DNA of 21,370 bases from an uncultured Balneolaceae bacterium (GTDB taxonomy: Bacteria; Bacteroidota; Rhodothermia; Balneolales; Balneolaceae): positions 1 to 21,370 of the forward strand of contig CALKWT010000196.1 in the NCBI GenBank assembly GCA_938003885.1, written 5' to 3'. The translations under genes and the position numbers were made by a program. The notes beneath the pieces are model-generated. The model worked only from the letters and a program-made list of their open reading frames with translations. It was not told the origin of the DNA and did no database searches. This document shows, piece by piece, positions 7,162-14,463 of this stretch; the first letter of the stretch is position 1; each line of letters begins with the position of its first letter.

Positions 7162-8229
7162 TCAGATGTACACCCTCTCCACCCTGTTTTTCAGGTTGGA
7201 CATAATTTCATGGGCATTGGTCTCTCCCACCTCTGCCCACTGCTGTGCATCCAGGCCTTCCCCCCCCATTAAGGTCACCTCTGTTCCGGCAGCAATCCGG
7301 TTACTCCCAAGGAAGACCATAATATAATCCATGGTCACATTTCCCACCTGCGGGTAGTGCTTCCCATTGATTGCAACCTTCAGCCGGTTGCTCATACTTC
7401 TGAGGATACCATCGGCATAACCAACCGGGATCGTGGCGAGAAACCCCTCCTCCGGAGCACGCCATGAAGACGAGTAGCTAACTGGGTCCCCTTTTGACAG
7501 GGGGCGTACCTGAACAACTTTGGAGCGCCAGGTTAACACCGGTTTCAACCAATCGTACCGGGCGATTCCGGGATTATAACCGAGCATACCTGCACCTGTG
7601 CGAACCATATCAAAATGGTCAATATTGCTGTAGTTACAAATGGCACCGGTGTTGCTCATATGGATCAGGGGAACTTCTTCAAAAAATGCCAGGACAGACT
7701 TGAAACGCTCGTGCTGTGAATAGACCGTCTCTGAACCGCCATCCTCTGCAGAGGAGTAGTGAGAGTAAATTCCTGAACAGATCAATCTGCTATTTGCAAT
7801 GGCGAACCTGCGCACCTCTTCTGCCTGTTCCGGACGAAATCCGAGCCTTCCCATCCCCGTATCGAAATTCAGATGATAAGATGTCCCATCCATTAACACT
7901 GAAAAATGGGAAAGATGACTGATCGTCGCCGTCAGGCCGTGGGTCTGATAAGCCGCCGCGGTCTGGTAATCCGGCACCCCGAATACAAGGATCGGCCGGG
8001 TGATACCGCTCATCCGAAGTTCAATCGCCTCATCTACATTGGCCGTGGCAAAATAATCGACCTGATCCTGGATATGGCGTGCAATCGGTTTTGCTCCGTG
8101 GCTGTAGGCATTCGATTTAACTACGGCCATCACCTTCTTTTGATTCACTCTCTCCTTTAAAGCCTCTAAATTTGAAGAAAGTTTATCAAGACTGATGGTT
8201 GCCTGTGAATTTGGAAAATTATTTTTCAA
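7162..8229 (-). CDS. alr: Alanine racemase
   Basis: PLP enzyme that interconverts L- and D-alanine, supplying D-Ala for peptidoglycan. 355 aa, normal family length. The PLP lysine is Lys38 in MAVVKSNAYSHGA. NFDTGMGRLGF (121-131), HMSNTGA (190-196) and MVRTGAGMLGYNP (208-220) are typical TIM-barrel blocks. The second catalytic residue, Tyr252, is in DPVSYSSSWRA, followed by ATIPVGYADG. GNVTMDYIMV (297-305) replaces the commoner GRVCMDQ-type motif. The start appears to be TTG at 8229: it overlaps the stop of the upstream oxidoreductase as TTGA, no earlier in-frame start fits, and the next ATG would remove the PLP lysine region. It is therefore probably translationally coupled to the oxidoreductase. 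Downstream it converges on the FKBP gene. Confidence 0.95.
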   Translation of the reverse strand: MKNNFPNSQATISLDKLSSNLEALKERVNQKKVMAVVKSNAYSHGAKPIARHIQDQVDYFATANVDEAIELRMSGITRPILVFGVPDYQTAAAYQTHGLTATISHLSHFSVLMDGTSYHLNFDTGMGRLGFRPEQAEEVRRFAIANSRLICSGIYSHYSSAEDGGSETVYSQHERFKSVLAFFEEVPLIHMSNTGAICNYSNIDHFDMVRTGAGMLGYNPGIARYDWLKPVLTWRSKVVQVRPLSKGDPVSYSSSWRAPEEGFLATIPVGYADGILRSMSNRLKVAINGKHYPQVGNVTMDYIMVFLGSNRIAAGTEVTLMGGEGLDAQQWAEVGETNAHEIMSNLKNRVERVYI

Positions 8230-9830
8230 CGTGTCACTCCAAAAAGTTTTTTTCGTTTTTTCAATATCACTTGTGCGGCGTTGTAACCTGCAGCACCGAA
8301 GACCCCTCCTCCGGGATGGCAGGAGGCGCTGGACAGGAACAGATTCTTTATCGGTGTTTCATAATTGCTCATTCCCGGCAAAGGACGAAACATAAACATC
8401 TGGTCAAAATTCATCTCGATATGCATCACGTTACCACGCAGCATACCGTGTCTCCGCTCGATGTCTGCCGGCGTCTGAATGTAGCGGTCGATTAGCTTGC
8501 CCTTCATATTGGGAGCATATCTTTCAACCACACTCCAGATTTTATCCGCCTCCTTCTCCCGGATATCCTCCCAGTTCAAACCACCGGCCAGCTGGTAAGG
8601 GTGCCACTGGGCCCAGGTATAGAGTGTATGCTTCCCTTTAGGCGCCATTTGGGGATCAATTTTTGAAAAAGTCATCGCAAGAACAGCCGGATTTTCCGGC
8701 GGGCGCCCTTTTATATAATCCCCGATTGCCCGATTCATATACTCTGTGGATGGGGCGAGCAGTTGCATTCCGTTATGAATAAATGGATCATCGGGTGCTG
8801 CTGAATAGTCCGGGAGGGCGGAGACCGCATTCCGAACCACCATTCCGAACCCGTTACCTATCTCAATATTCTTTACTTTCTCAAAGAGCGAATCATCCAG
8901 GTGTTCCTTTCCAACAAGCTTTAGCATCGTTGTCTGAACATGGGCATTGGATATCACGATATACCCTTTAAAAGAGCGCCCATCCTCAGTGATCACTCCG
9001 GTAGCCTTCCCATCCTCTATCTCAATTTTTCTGACTTCTGAATCGGCGAGGACGATTCCCCCATTCGCCTCTATCATCCTTTTCATAGCAAGGGTGAGCA
9101 TACCACTTCCACCCTTCGGATGTTTGGCTCCACTTTGGTGGAGCATCGACTGCCATCCCGCAAAATCTCCGGTTGCAGTCTGATTCGGCAGCGGTCCCGA
9201 CTGTGCAGCAAACCAGGTAAGTGCCGCCCGCATGTGTTTGTTCTTAAAGGACTGTCTTACCACGCGGCCATAACTTCCCAGTATCTGGTGAAGGCCATCC
9301 AGATGTTCCCCCTTTTTGAAGATCGATCCGTCCCGGAACTGCCCCTTCATGATCTCTGTGATGATATTTCTGCCTGATGGCGGTACCATGAAAGCTTTCA
9401 AAACTCCTTTGTTGATGCGCCCCCAATACTCTACAAAGTTGCGGTAGTTCTCCACATCTTCCGGTGCAACTTGCCGGATAGAATCCAGTGTTCTCCCCAG
9501 ATCTTTGAAGAAGTGAATCACTCCCTTCCCCTCAGGTACCGGGTAGCTCATAAAGGGATCCATTTCGATATATTCCAGTCCGTAGTCGGTCAGGCCAAGC
9601 TCTTCAATAATACCCGTCTGATGAATCATGATATGTACGGAAGAGCCCACGTCCATACGAAAACCGTGTGTAAACTCTTCTGACCGGAACATCGTCTCTG
9701 TGGAAACAGCCCCTCCAATCATTTTCTGCCGCTCCAAAACACAAACTCTGTACCCATTCTTCGCAAGATAACAGGCGGTAATCAAACCATTATGACCTGA
9801 TCCTGTAACCACTGCATCAAATTTCTGCAT
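8226..9830 (-). CDS. FAD-dependent oxidoreductase, phytoene desaturase / PYROXD2-like
   Basis: 534-aa flavoprotein. The N-terminal Rossmann motif GSGHNGLITACYLAKNG starts at residue 10, with the ribose-binding acid in VLERQ and IGGAVSTE following, as in the phytoene desaturase/PYROXD2 superfamily. The C-terminal FAD motif is also present: PIKNLFLSSASCHPGGGVFGAAGYNAA. The middle contains GGSGMLTLAMKRMIEANGGIVLADSEVRKIEIEDG, the usual second FAD-contact region. No signal peptide or membrane segment is seen. The substrate is unknown: no phytoene synthase, cyclase or other carotenoid gene is in the window, and the sequence pattern looks closer to PYROXD2-type proteins than to CrtI. It overlaps alr by four bases and is its upstream partner in the transcript; the biochemical reason for that pairing is unclear. 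The start codon ATG at 9830 immediately precedes the Rossmann strand. Confidence 0.85.
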   Translation of the reverse strand: MQKFDAVVTGSGHNGLITACYLAKNGYRVCVLERQKMIGGAVSTETMFRSEEFTHGFRMDVGSSVHIMIHQTGIIEELGLTDYGLEYIEMDPFMSYPVPEGKGVIHFFKDLGRTLDSIRQVAPEDVENYRNFVEYWGRINKGVLKAFMVPPSGRNIITEIMKGQFRDGSIFKKGEHLDGLHQILGSYGRVVRQSFKNKHMRAALTWFAAQSGPLPNQTATGDFAGWQSMLHQSGAKHPKGGSGMLTLAMKRMIEANGGIVLADSEVRKIEIEDGKATGVITEDGRSFKGYIVISNAHVQTTMLKLVGKEHLDDSLFEKVKNIEIGNGFGMVVRNAVSALPDYSAAPDDPFIHNGMQLLAPSTEYMNRAIGDYIKGRPPENPAVLAMTFSKIDPQMAPKGKHTLYTWAQWHPYQLAGGLNWEDIREKEADKIWSVVERYAPNMKGKLIDRYIQTPADIERRHGMLRGNVMHIEMNFDQMFMFRPLPGMSNYETPIKNLFLSSASCHPGGGVFGAAGYNAAQVILKKRKKLFGVTR

Positions 9831-10112
9831 TTAACGTACGACTGAATAAATTATGGAATGAAGATGATCTTTTAGTAAGTTATTTCATCTGCATGGTGCT
9901 TCTGAGTTGACCATGCCGGTGCGGATAGTCGATAGATATTAGATTTCAGGGGAATTCAATCACCTGGACTGCCTGTCTGAAATATAGAGAATTAGTTTTT
10001 ATTATACTTTATATTGTCAATAATTATACTTTTGCCTTATGCAGGCTGTAGTGATTGGAGAACCATTCACTTCATAAAAACAGAATAACAGTACCTAGCA
10101 CAGCTACCTCAT
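9831..10112. promoter_or_regulatory. Divergent control region between the oxidoreductase gene and sppA
   Basis: 282 bp, AT-rich toward the sppA side. It must carry promoters for both divergent units. On the sppA side TATACT occurs twice (10003-10008 and 10025-10030), and TACTTTTG (10027-10034) fits the Bacteroidota -7 consensus TAnnTTTG, but I see no convincing -35/-33 partner. On the oxidoreductase side an inverted repeat GCATGGT (9891-9897) / ACCATGC (9910-9916), spaced by 12 bases, lies in the expected leader. A 12-codon frame starting at 10039 is too short to support as a gene. Confidence 0.5.
10001..10032. repeat. Repeat-palindrome-repeat motif upstream of sppA
   Basis: The 10-mer ATTATACTTT occurs at 10001-10010 and again at 10023-10032. 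The period of 22 bp is about two helical turns. Exactly between them is the perfect palindrome TATTG-T-CAATA (10012-10022). The second copy overlaps the putative -10/-7 box of sppA. This looks like a regulator-binding arrangement, but AT-rich DNA makes chance repeats more likely. Confidence 0.45.
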
Positions 10113-11906
10113 ATGAAATTTTTCAGAACCTTTCTGGCATCCCTGCTCGGCACTCTTGCAGGTCTATTTCTCCTCTTCATCATTATGTTTGCTGTTCTGC
10201 TCAGCAGTTCGGGCGAATCGGAGCCCTATGTCCGTTCCAATACCGTTTTAACGATAAATATTTCAGGGGATATTCCTGCGCGGGCATCCGTCGACCCGTT
10301 CGAAGAGCTCTTCTCCTCCAGTCCCAATCCCCGCTTCTCTCTGGAGACTCTAAAAAATAATCTGGTGAAGGCGGCTGCCGATGACAACATCAGCGCGGTC
10401 TGGGTAAAAACAAATATGGTGACCGCCTCATGGGCCAATCTGGAATCGGCCTATAACTATTTTGAGGAGTACCGGAAGTCAGGCAAACCTCTTTATTTCA
10501 GTACGGATGATATCGGAATGAACGAGAAGTCCTACTTTCTGGCTACCCTCGCCGACTCCATTTTCACCCCACCCGCCACCAACTTTGAGTTTGACGGTTT
10601 TGTTGGTCAGTTCACCTTCTACCGCCCCATGCTCGAGAAAATCGGAATTGAGCCTGAAATCTTCAGGGTCGGCAAATACAAGTCAGCGATAGAGCCTTTT
10701 ACCAATGTGGAGAGCTCACCGGAAAGCATTGAGCAGATGACCCTGATTTTAACACAGGCCTCTGACCTTTTTATAAATGCCGTAGCCAGGCGTCTTGACA
10801 GAAGCCCCGAAGAGGTGCACGATATGCTCAACACTCCTCCGGTAGAACGGCTTCAGTACGCTCTGGAACATAATCTGATCGATGCATTTGCCTACGAGGA
10901 CGAAGTGGAGATGCATATTAAAAATAGAATCGGCGTTGATGAAGAGGACGACATGCGTACAATCAATTTTGGAAGGTACAACCGTGTATCCAACTCGCGT
11001 GCCGGAGTGGATCTTCCGAAAAGTGACAACAAGATTGCTGTCATCTACAGCTCGGGGATGATCCTTCCGGAGATGGCGCAATCGCCATTCTCCACTTCCA
11101 GTGGGATTACGCCGGAAAACGTACAGAAGCAGTTTGAACGGGCACTGGATGATGATAATGTAAAAGCGATCGTTCTCCATATTGACAGTCCTGGTGGATC
11201 GGCAACATCGTCCGATCTGATCTGGAATACGATCCGGAAAGCATCAGAGGAGATGCCGGTAATCGCATCGATGGGCAGCGTGGCCGCCTCGGGAGGTTAC
11301 TACATGGCCGCTGCAGCTGATACTATTGTTGCATCTAACAACACTATCACGGGCTCTATCGGTATTTTCAGTGTGCTATTTAATGCCCAGGAGCTTCTGA
11401 ACGATAAGATCGGAATCCGTAATCAGACGATAAAAACACACCACTATGCAGATCTTTTTGATCTTACACGCCCCTTTACAGAAGCGGAAGAGACTATCTT
11501 ACAACAAAATATTGAGAGCGGATATGAGCTCTTTTTGGCACGGGTAGCCGAGGGGAGAAATATGAGACGGGATGAGGTGCATGAACATGCCCAGGGTCGG
11601 GTGTTTACAGGGGCGGATGCTTATGATGTCGGACTGGTTGACGTGATCGGTGATCTGGACAAAGCGATAATAATTGCTGCTGAAATGGCGGAGGTTGAGG
11701 AGTACAACCTGGAAGTATTCCCTAAATCCACAGATTTCTTTGAAATGATATTCAGCTCAGCCAATGCGCGGATCCGTGCCTCTGTTCAAGGGTGGATTCC
11801 TCAAGAACTAAACCAGACGAAATCAGCCCAAAATATTATGGAACTCTTAAACCAGCCAGCCGGCCACAACTGGGTGTTATTGCCAGGCTATTTTGATGTG
11901 TACTAA
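10113..11906 (+). CDS. sppA: Signal peptide peptidase SppA, 67K type
   Basis: Membrane-anchored serine protease with a Ser/Lys dyad that degrades cleaved signal peptides and membrane-protein fragments. 597 aa, matching the two-domain 67K form (E. coli SppA is about 618). One transmembrane segment near residues 7-31 anchors it, with the rest facing the periplasm. The N-terminal S49 repeat carries the general-base lysine Lys190 in RVGKYKSAIEPF. The C-terminal repeat carries VLHIDSPGGSA at 354-364 and the nucleophile Ser393 in MGSVAASGGYYMAAAAD. Both catalytic halves are intact. The start ATG has no Shine-Dalgarno but gives a proper anchor with little upstream room. A strong stem-loop follows the stop. 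The downstream MBL hydrolase gene lies 63 bp away and could be cotranscribed. Confidence 0.96.
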   Translation: MKFFRTFLASLLGTLAGLFLLFIIMFAVLLSSSGESEPYVRSNTVLTINISGDIPARASVDPFEELFSSSPNPRFSLETLKNNLVKAAADDNISAVWVKTNMVTASWANLESAYNYFEEYRKSGKPLYFSTDDIGMNEKSYFLATLADSIFTPPATNFEFDGFVGQFTFYRPMLEKIGIEPEIFRVGKYKSAIEPFTNVESSPESIEQMTLILTQASDLFINAVARRLDRSPEEVHDMLNTPPVERLQYALEHNLIDAFAYEDEVEMHIKNRIGVDEEDDMRTINFGRYNRVSNSRAGVDLPKSDNKIAVIYSSGMILPEMAQSPFSTSSGITPENVQKQFERALDDDNVKAIVLHIDSPGGSATSSDLIWNTIRKASEEMPVIASMGSVAASGGYYMAAAADTIVASNNTITGSIGIFSVLFNAQELLNDKIGIRNQTIKTHHYADLFDLTRPFTEAEETILQQNIESGYELFLARVAEGRNMRRDEVHEHAQGRVFTGADAYDVGLVDVIGDLDKAIIIAAEMAEVEEYNLEVFPKSTDFFEMIFSSANARIRASVQGWIPQELNQTKSAQNIMELLNQPAGHNWVLLPGYFDVY

Positions 11907-11930
11907 GATTTACAGCTACCGCTGTAAATT
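11907..11930 (+). other. Stem-loop immediately after sppA
   Basis: ATTTACAGC (11908-11916) and GCTGTAAAT (11921-11929) form a perfect 9-bp stem around TACC; a G-T pair can extend it by one. No T-run follows, so a full intrinsic terminator is doubtful. It may protect the sppA 3' end or attenuate read-through into the MBL hydrolase gene. Confidence 0.5.
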
Positions 11931-11969
11931 AGAAACTGTATAGGAAAACCGTGTATACTATTACCCTGC

Positions 11970-12848
11970 ATGAGAATAGGATCTTTCATCGTTGAACAAT
12001 TAAGTGAAGGTTTTTTCGAATTTGACGAAGATGGAAGCTTAACCAAAATCGATCCCTCCTCTCTTCAAAAAAAAGAGGAGGAGAAGCCAGAGGATTCGCT
12101 GCCTGAAAAACACTCTGTGGCTCTTGGTATTGATCCTCTCTTCATTCAGACACCGGATGCGAATATCGTGGTGGATCCCGGACTCGGCTGGGGACTGGAC
12201 AAAAACAGTGAGCACCGGGACACTTCCAATGTTGTGACCAATCTGGATATATTCGGGATCACGCCGGATCAAATTGACTGGGTGATCCTCACTCATCTCC
12301 ATTACGACCACTCTGCCGGTGCAACCTACATTTCTGACGACCTGACAACCCGGCCGGTATTTCCCAATGCCGCCTACCTGGTACATCAGGCTGAGTGGGA
12401 TTATGCACTCTCCCATATCGATCAAAAGCCGACAGGCGGTTTTCTGGGGGAATCGGGTTATTATCCGGATGAACTGTACCGGTTGGCAGCAAATGGTCAG
12501 TTTTATTTCCTGAATTCAGATCGTTTTTCACCTGTTCATGGGATTGAGGTTATCAAAACAGGAGGTCACACCCCGGGACACATGATCGTTAAGATCACTG
12601 ATGATAATAAACTGGCCTACTATCCCGGGGATCTCGTTCCGACAGAATATCATCTGAATCACTATCCACTCAAACAGATCGATGCAGACCCGGTACAATC
12701 CAGAAAACAGAAGAACAAAATTTTACGGGAAGCGCTGAAAAACGACGCCTATCTATTTTTTTACCACTCTCTCTATCAGAAATCGGGGAAGCTCACACTG
12801 GACGTAAACAGGCAGTACACCCTGATCAGTGAAAGAGTGAGAAGGTGA
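11970..12848 (+). CDS. MBL-fold metallo-hydrolase (lactonase-like)
   Basis: 292 aa, cytosolic by appearance. The metal site is complete: HLHYDHSAG with His109, His111, Asp113 and His114, then His200 in TGGHTPGH, Asp221 in YYPGDLVPT and His266 in FFYHS. This seven-ligand pattern indicates a dinuclear zinc or iron/zinc site. The spacing and the HQAEWDYA stretch (139-146) recall the AiiA-like lactonase branch of the superfamily, so quorum-signal or other lactone hydrolysis is possible, but the superfamily is too broad to name a substrate. An acidic and lysine-rich insert at about 30-48 (including KKEEEKPED) sits near the N-terminus and is encoded next to a run of eight A residues. It follows sppA by 63 bp. 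Confidence 0.88.
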   Translation: MRIGSFIVEQLSEGFFEFDEDGSLTKIDPSSLQKKEEEKPEDSLPEKHSVALGIDPLFIQTPDANIVVDPGLGWGLDKNSEHRDTSNVVTNLDIFGITPDQIDWVILTHLHYDHSAGATYISDDLTTRPVFPNAAYLVHQAEWDYALSHIDQKPTGGFLGESGYYPDELYRLAANGQFYFLNSDRFSPVHGIEVIKTGGHTPGHMIVKITDDNKLAYYPGDLVPTEYHLNHYPLKQIDADPVQSRKQKNKILREALKNDAYLFFYHSLYQKSGKLTLDVNRQYTLISERVRR

Positions 12849-13122
12849 CCGCTCAGAAATTTCAGCAGTCATGATCTGAAGAACGTTCAGCGTTCTTCAC
12901 GCCGCCTGGAAAGCCGGGTTTTCCGTGAGCGCCCTTCCGCGATCCAACGAAACTGTACACCTCAACAACAATTCTTTTCCCAATCCTCGCAACCCCGGGG
13001 GATTAATAAAAAGATTTCTGAAAATTGGTGGTGGGTAAAGAATAGTGCTTTTGTAACAGGCAAATAGTAAACGAGAAGAGAAGAACTTACCTGTTTATAA
13101 TAAATGATCAGTGAATCAGAAA
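12849..13122. other. Intergenic region after the MBL hydrolase gene
   Basis: 274 bp with no supportable gene. The only clear structure is a perfect hairpin, GAAGAACG (12878-12885) with CGTTCTTC (12891-12898) around a five-base loop. It lacks a T-tract but lies where transcription of the hydrolase gene should end. A further weak stem (GGAAA / TTTCC) lies at about 12909-12925. I see no promoter or repeat family. Confidence 0.4.
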
Positions 13123-13166
13123 CAAAAAACGCTGTTCTAACCTTTAACCGGTTAATAACAGCGTTT
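13123..13166 (-). terminator. Intrinsic terminator of tRNA-Ser
   Basis: Read on the minus strand, AAACGCTGTT (13157-13166) pairs perfectly with AACAGCGTTT (13127-13136), a 10-bp stem, followed by a T-rich tail (six T in a row at 13124-13129, partly overlapping the stem). The loop contains the 12-bp palindrome TTAACCGGTTAA (13144-13155), which can form its own inner hairpin. It begins four bases past the mature tRNA 3' end. Confidence 0.85.
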
Positions 13167-13169
13167 CAG

Positions 13170-13258
13170 CGGAGAGGGAGGGATTCGAACCCTCGGTACC
13201 GTTTTCACGGTACACACGCTTTCCAGGCGAGCCCATTCGACCACTCTGGCACCTCTCC
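13170..13258 (-). tRNA. tRNA-Ser, anticodon GGA
   Basis: An 89-nt class II tRNA. The 7-bp acceptor stem GGAGAGG / CCTCTCC is perfect with discriminator G at 13170. The T-arm reads GAGGG-TTCGAAT-CCCTC. The long variable arm GTACCGT-GAAA-ACGGTAC is the serine-type identity element. The anticodon loop CTGGAAA gives anticodon GGA (bases 13222-13224), reading UCC and UCU codons. The 3' CCA is not encoded and must be added enzymatically. The anticodon stem CTCGC / GCGTG has a U-U mismatch at positions 28-42; the other four pairs are Watson-Crick. The gene has its own promoter and terminator and lies just past the end of the trp-operon lipoprotein gene. Confidence 0.97.
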
Positions 13259-13277
13259 GGTTAATTCAAAGACTTAT

Positions 13278-13306
13278 AAGATAGGATTTTACGGATCTAT
13301 TATCAA
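13278..13306 (-). promoter_or_regulatory. Promoter of tRNA-Ser
   Basis: On the minus strand TTGATA (13301-13306, five of six to TTGACA) and TATCTT (13278-13283, four of six to TATAAT) are separated by exactly 17 bp. Initiation about seven bases past the -10 would leave a leader of roughly a dozen bases before the tRNA. Position and spacing make this the best promoter match in the window. Confidence 0.6.
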
Positions 13307-13335
13307 TCAGAAATGAAGGGTATAGAAATTATTTT

Positions 13336-14454
13336 TTATCGATTTGCAACAGGTACCGCAGGCTCGCCTGTCCATGTTGAATCGGATTGAAAAGTACGAC
13401 CCATCGTACGGAACTGCCGGACAAACCTTCTCTTAGGCAAACTGGGTGCAAATTGCCCATATTCAATAACAAAAAGGCGTTCTGTTTGCGGATCGTGATA
13501 AACAAAGTTTACAAAGGGTCCCCCCATTGCGTCATTCACCATCCTCCAGGTGCCGAGGGTTTCAAAAGACCTGATTCCGTCGCCCCTGTCAAACTCGCGG
13601 GTGATCACATCCCTTCTGTATTCGGTGGTCACGTAGTAATCTCTGTCAATTTCGCCCCGGATATGTATCTGAAGAAGGGAATCGCGGGTGGCATTGATCC
13701 ATTCAGGATTTATAAAGTCAGACGAAGGCACATCCTCCTGCCACCAAGCCATAATCCAGCGGTCATTTTCAGGCAGACTACGCCGAAAAATAGCAATGTT
13801 ATCATCCCGGGTAGTCCATATGTAGTCGTGCTGCATGCGAATGCTCCACCCATAATCCTGCCAGAGTGAGTCACTGATCTCAACCTGTTCACCTTTTCGG
13901 TAAATTTCATGAACTCTTCTCTCAAATTCACGATCCATTAAGCTCCCTACCAGGGATTGTTCCGAATTCCTGATTTTTTCAGACAGTTCTTCATCTGTTG
14001 TTGACGTCAGAACCAAGGTCCACTGGTCCCGTACCCATCTGTCTTGCAGGGGGAAAGCGAAACTTTCACCGGATCGTACCCCCTCCTGTCCCTCAGCACG
14101 CAGGATCGCACTGATCAGATTGGCTACATTGTGTTCATCATCGATCGGTGCTGCGATAATTATGTTTTTTAATTTTCTGATCTGCTCCAGTTCTGAGTTT
14201 GAATTGAAATCCCTGAACAGGAGACGATAAGTGGGCTCATAGCTGGGAAGTGTGGATATTCCCTTACCAAAGGTCTCTTCAATCGCCAGTGCCGTTTCGC
14301 TGGACCACTGCGTAGAATCCATCACCACATATACTTCATCGATCATTCCGACCGACATCGCCCTGTAATCCCCCTCACATGCAGAAGCAAACAGCATGGC
14401 AGATACTATAAGGAAAGGTATAAAAAGAGTCTTAAGATGTTTTTTTAATTTCAT
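13336..14454 (-). CDS. DUF4837-like lipoprotein at the tail of the trp operon
   Basis: 372 aa. A lipoprotein signal is clear: MKLKKHLK, a hydrophobic stretch and FASAC with Cys26. The mature protein resembles the DUF4837 family seen in Bacteroidota-type bacteria: an N-terminal region beginning VGMIDEVYVVMDSTQW, an LPSYEPTYRLLF block near residues 68-79, and the C-terminal ETLGTWRMVNDAMGGPFVNFVYHD stretch, which is the most diagnostic part. The middle is rich in Trp, Arg and acidic residues (for example DRWIMAWWQEDVPSSDF). The function of the family is unknown to me. The start lies 9 bp after the trpA stop with no room for a promoter or terminator, so it is probably cotranscribed with trp. The family assignment is from memory of the motif pattern. 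Confidence 0.8.
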   Translation of the reverse strand: MKLKKHLKTLFIPFLIVSAMLFASACEGDYRAMSVGMIDEVYVVMDSTQWSSETALAIEETFGKGISTLPSYEPTYRLLFRDFNSNSELEQIRKLKNIIIAAPIDDEHNVANLISAILRAEGQEGVRSGESFAFPLQDRWVRDQWTLVLTSTTDEELSEKIRNSEQSLVGSLMDREFERRVHEIYRKGEQVEISDSLWQDYGWSIRMQHDYIWTTRDDNIAIFRRSLPENDRWIMAWWQEDVPSSDFINPEWINATRDSLLQIHIRGEIDRDYYVTTEYRRDVITREFDRGDGIRSFETLGTWRMVNDAMGGPFVNFVYHDPQTERLFVIEYGQFAPSLPKRRFVRQFRTMGRTFQSDSTWTGEPAVPVANR

Positions 14455-14463
14455 AACAATGGT

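Noticed and set aside
12878..12898. Hairpin after the MBL hydrolase gene as an intrinsic terminator
   Set aside because: The 8-bp stem is perfect but is not followed by T residues; it may help end transcription but does not meet the pattern.
13104..13316. 70-codon plus-strand open frame
   Set aside because: It runs antisense through the tRNA-Ser gene and its terminator, so it is a chance frame.
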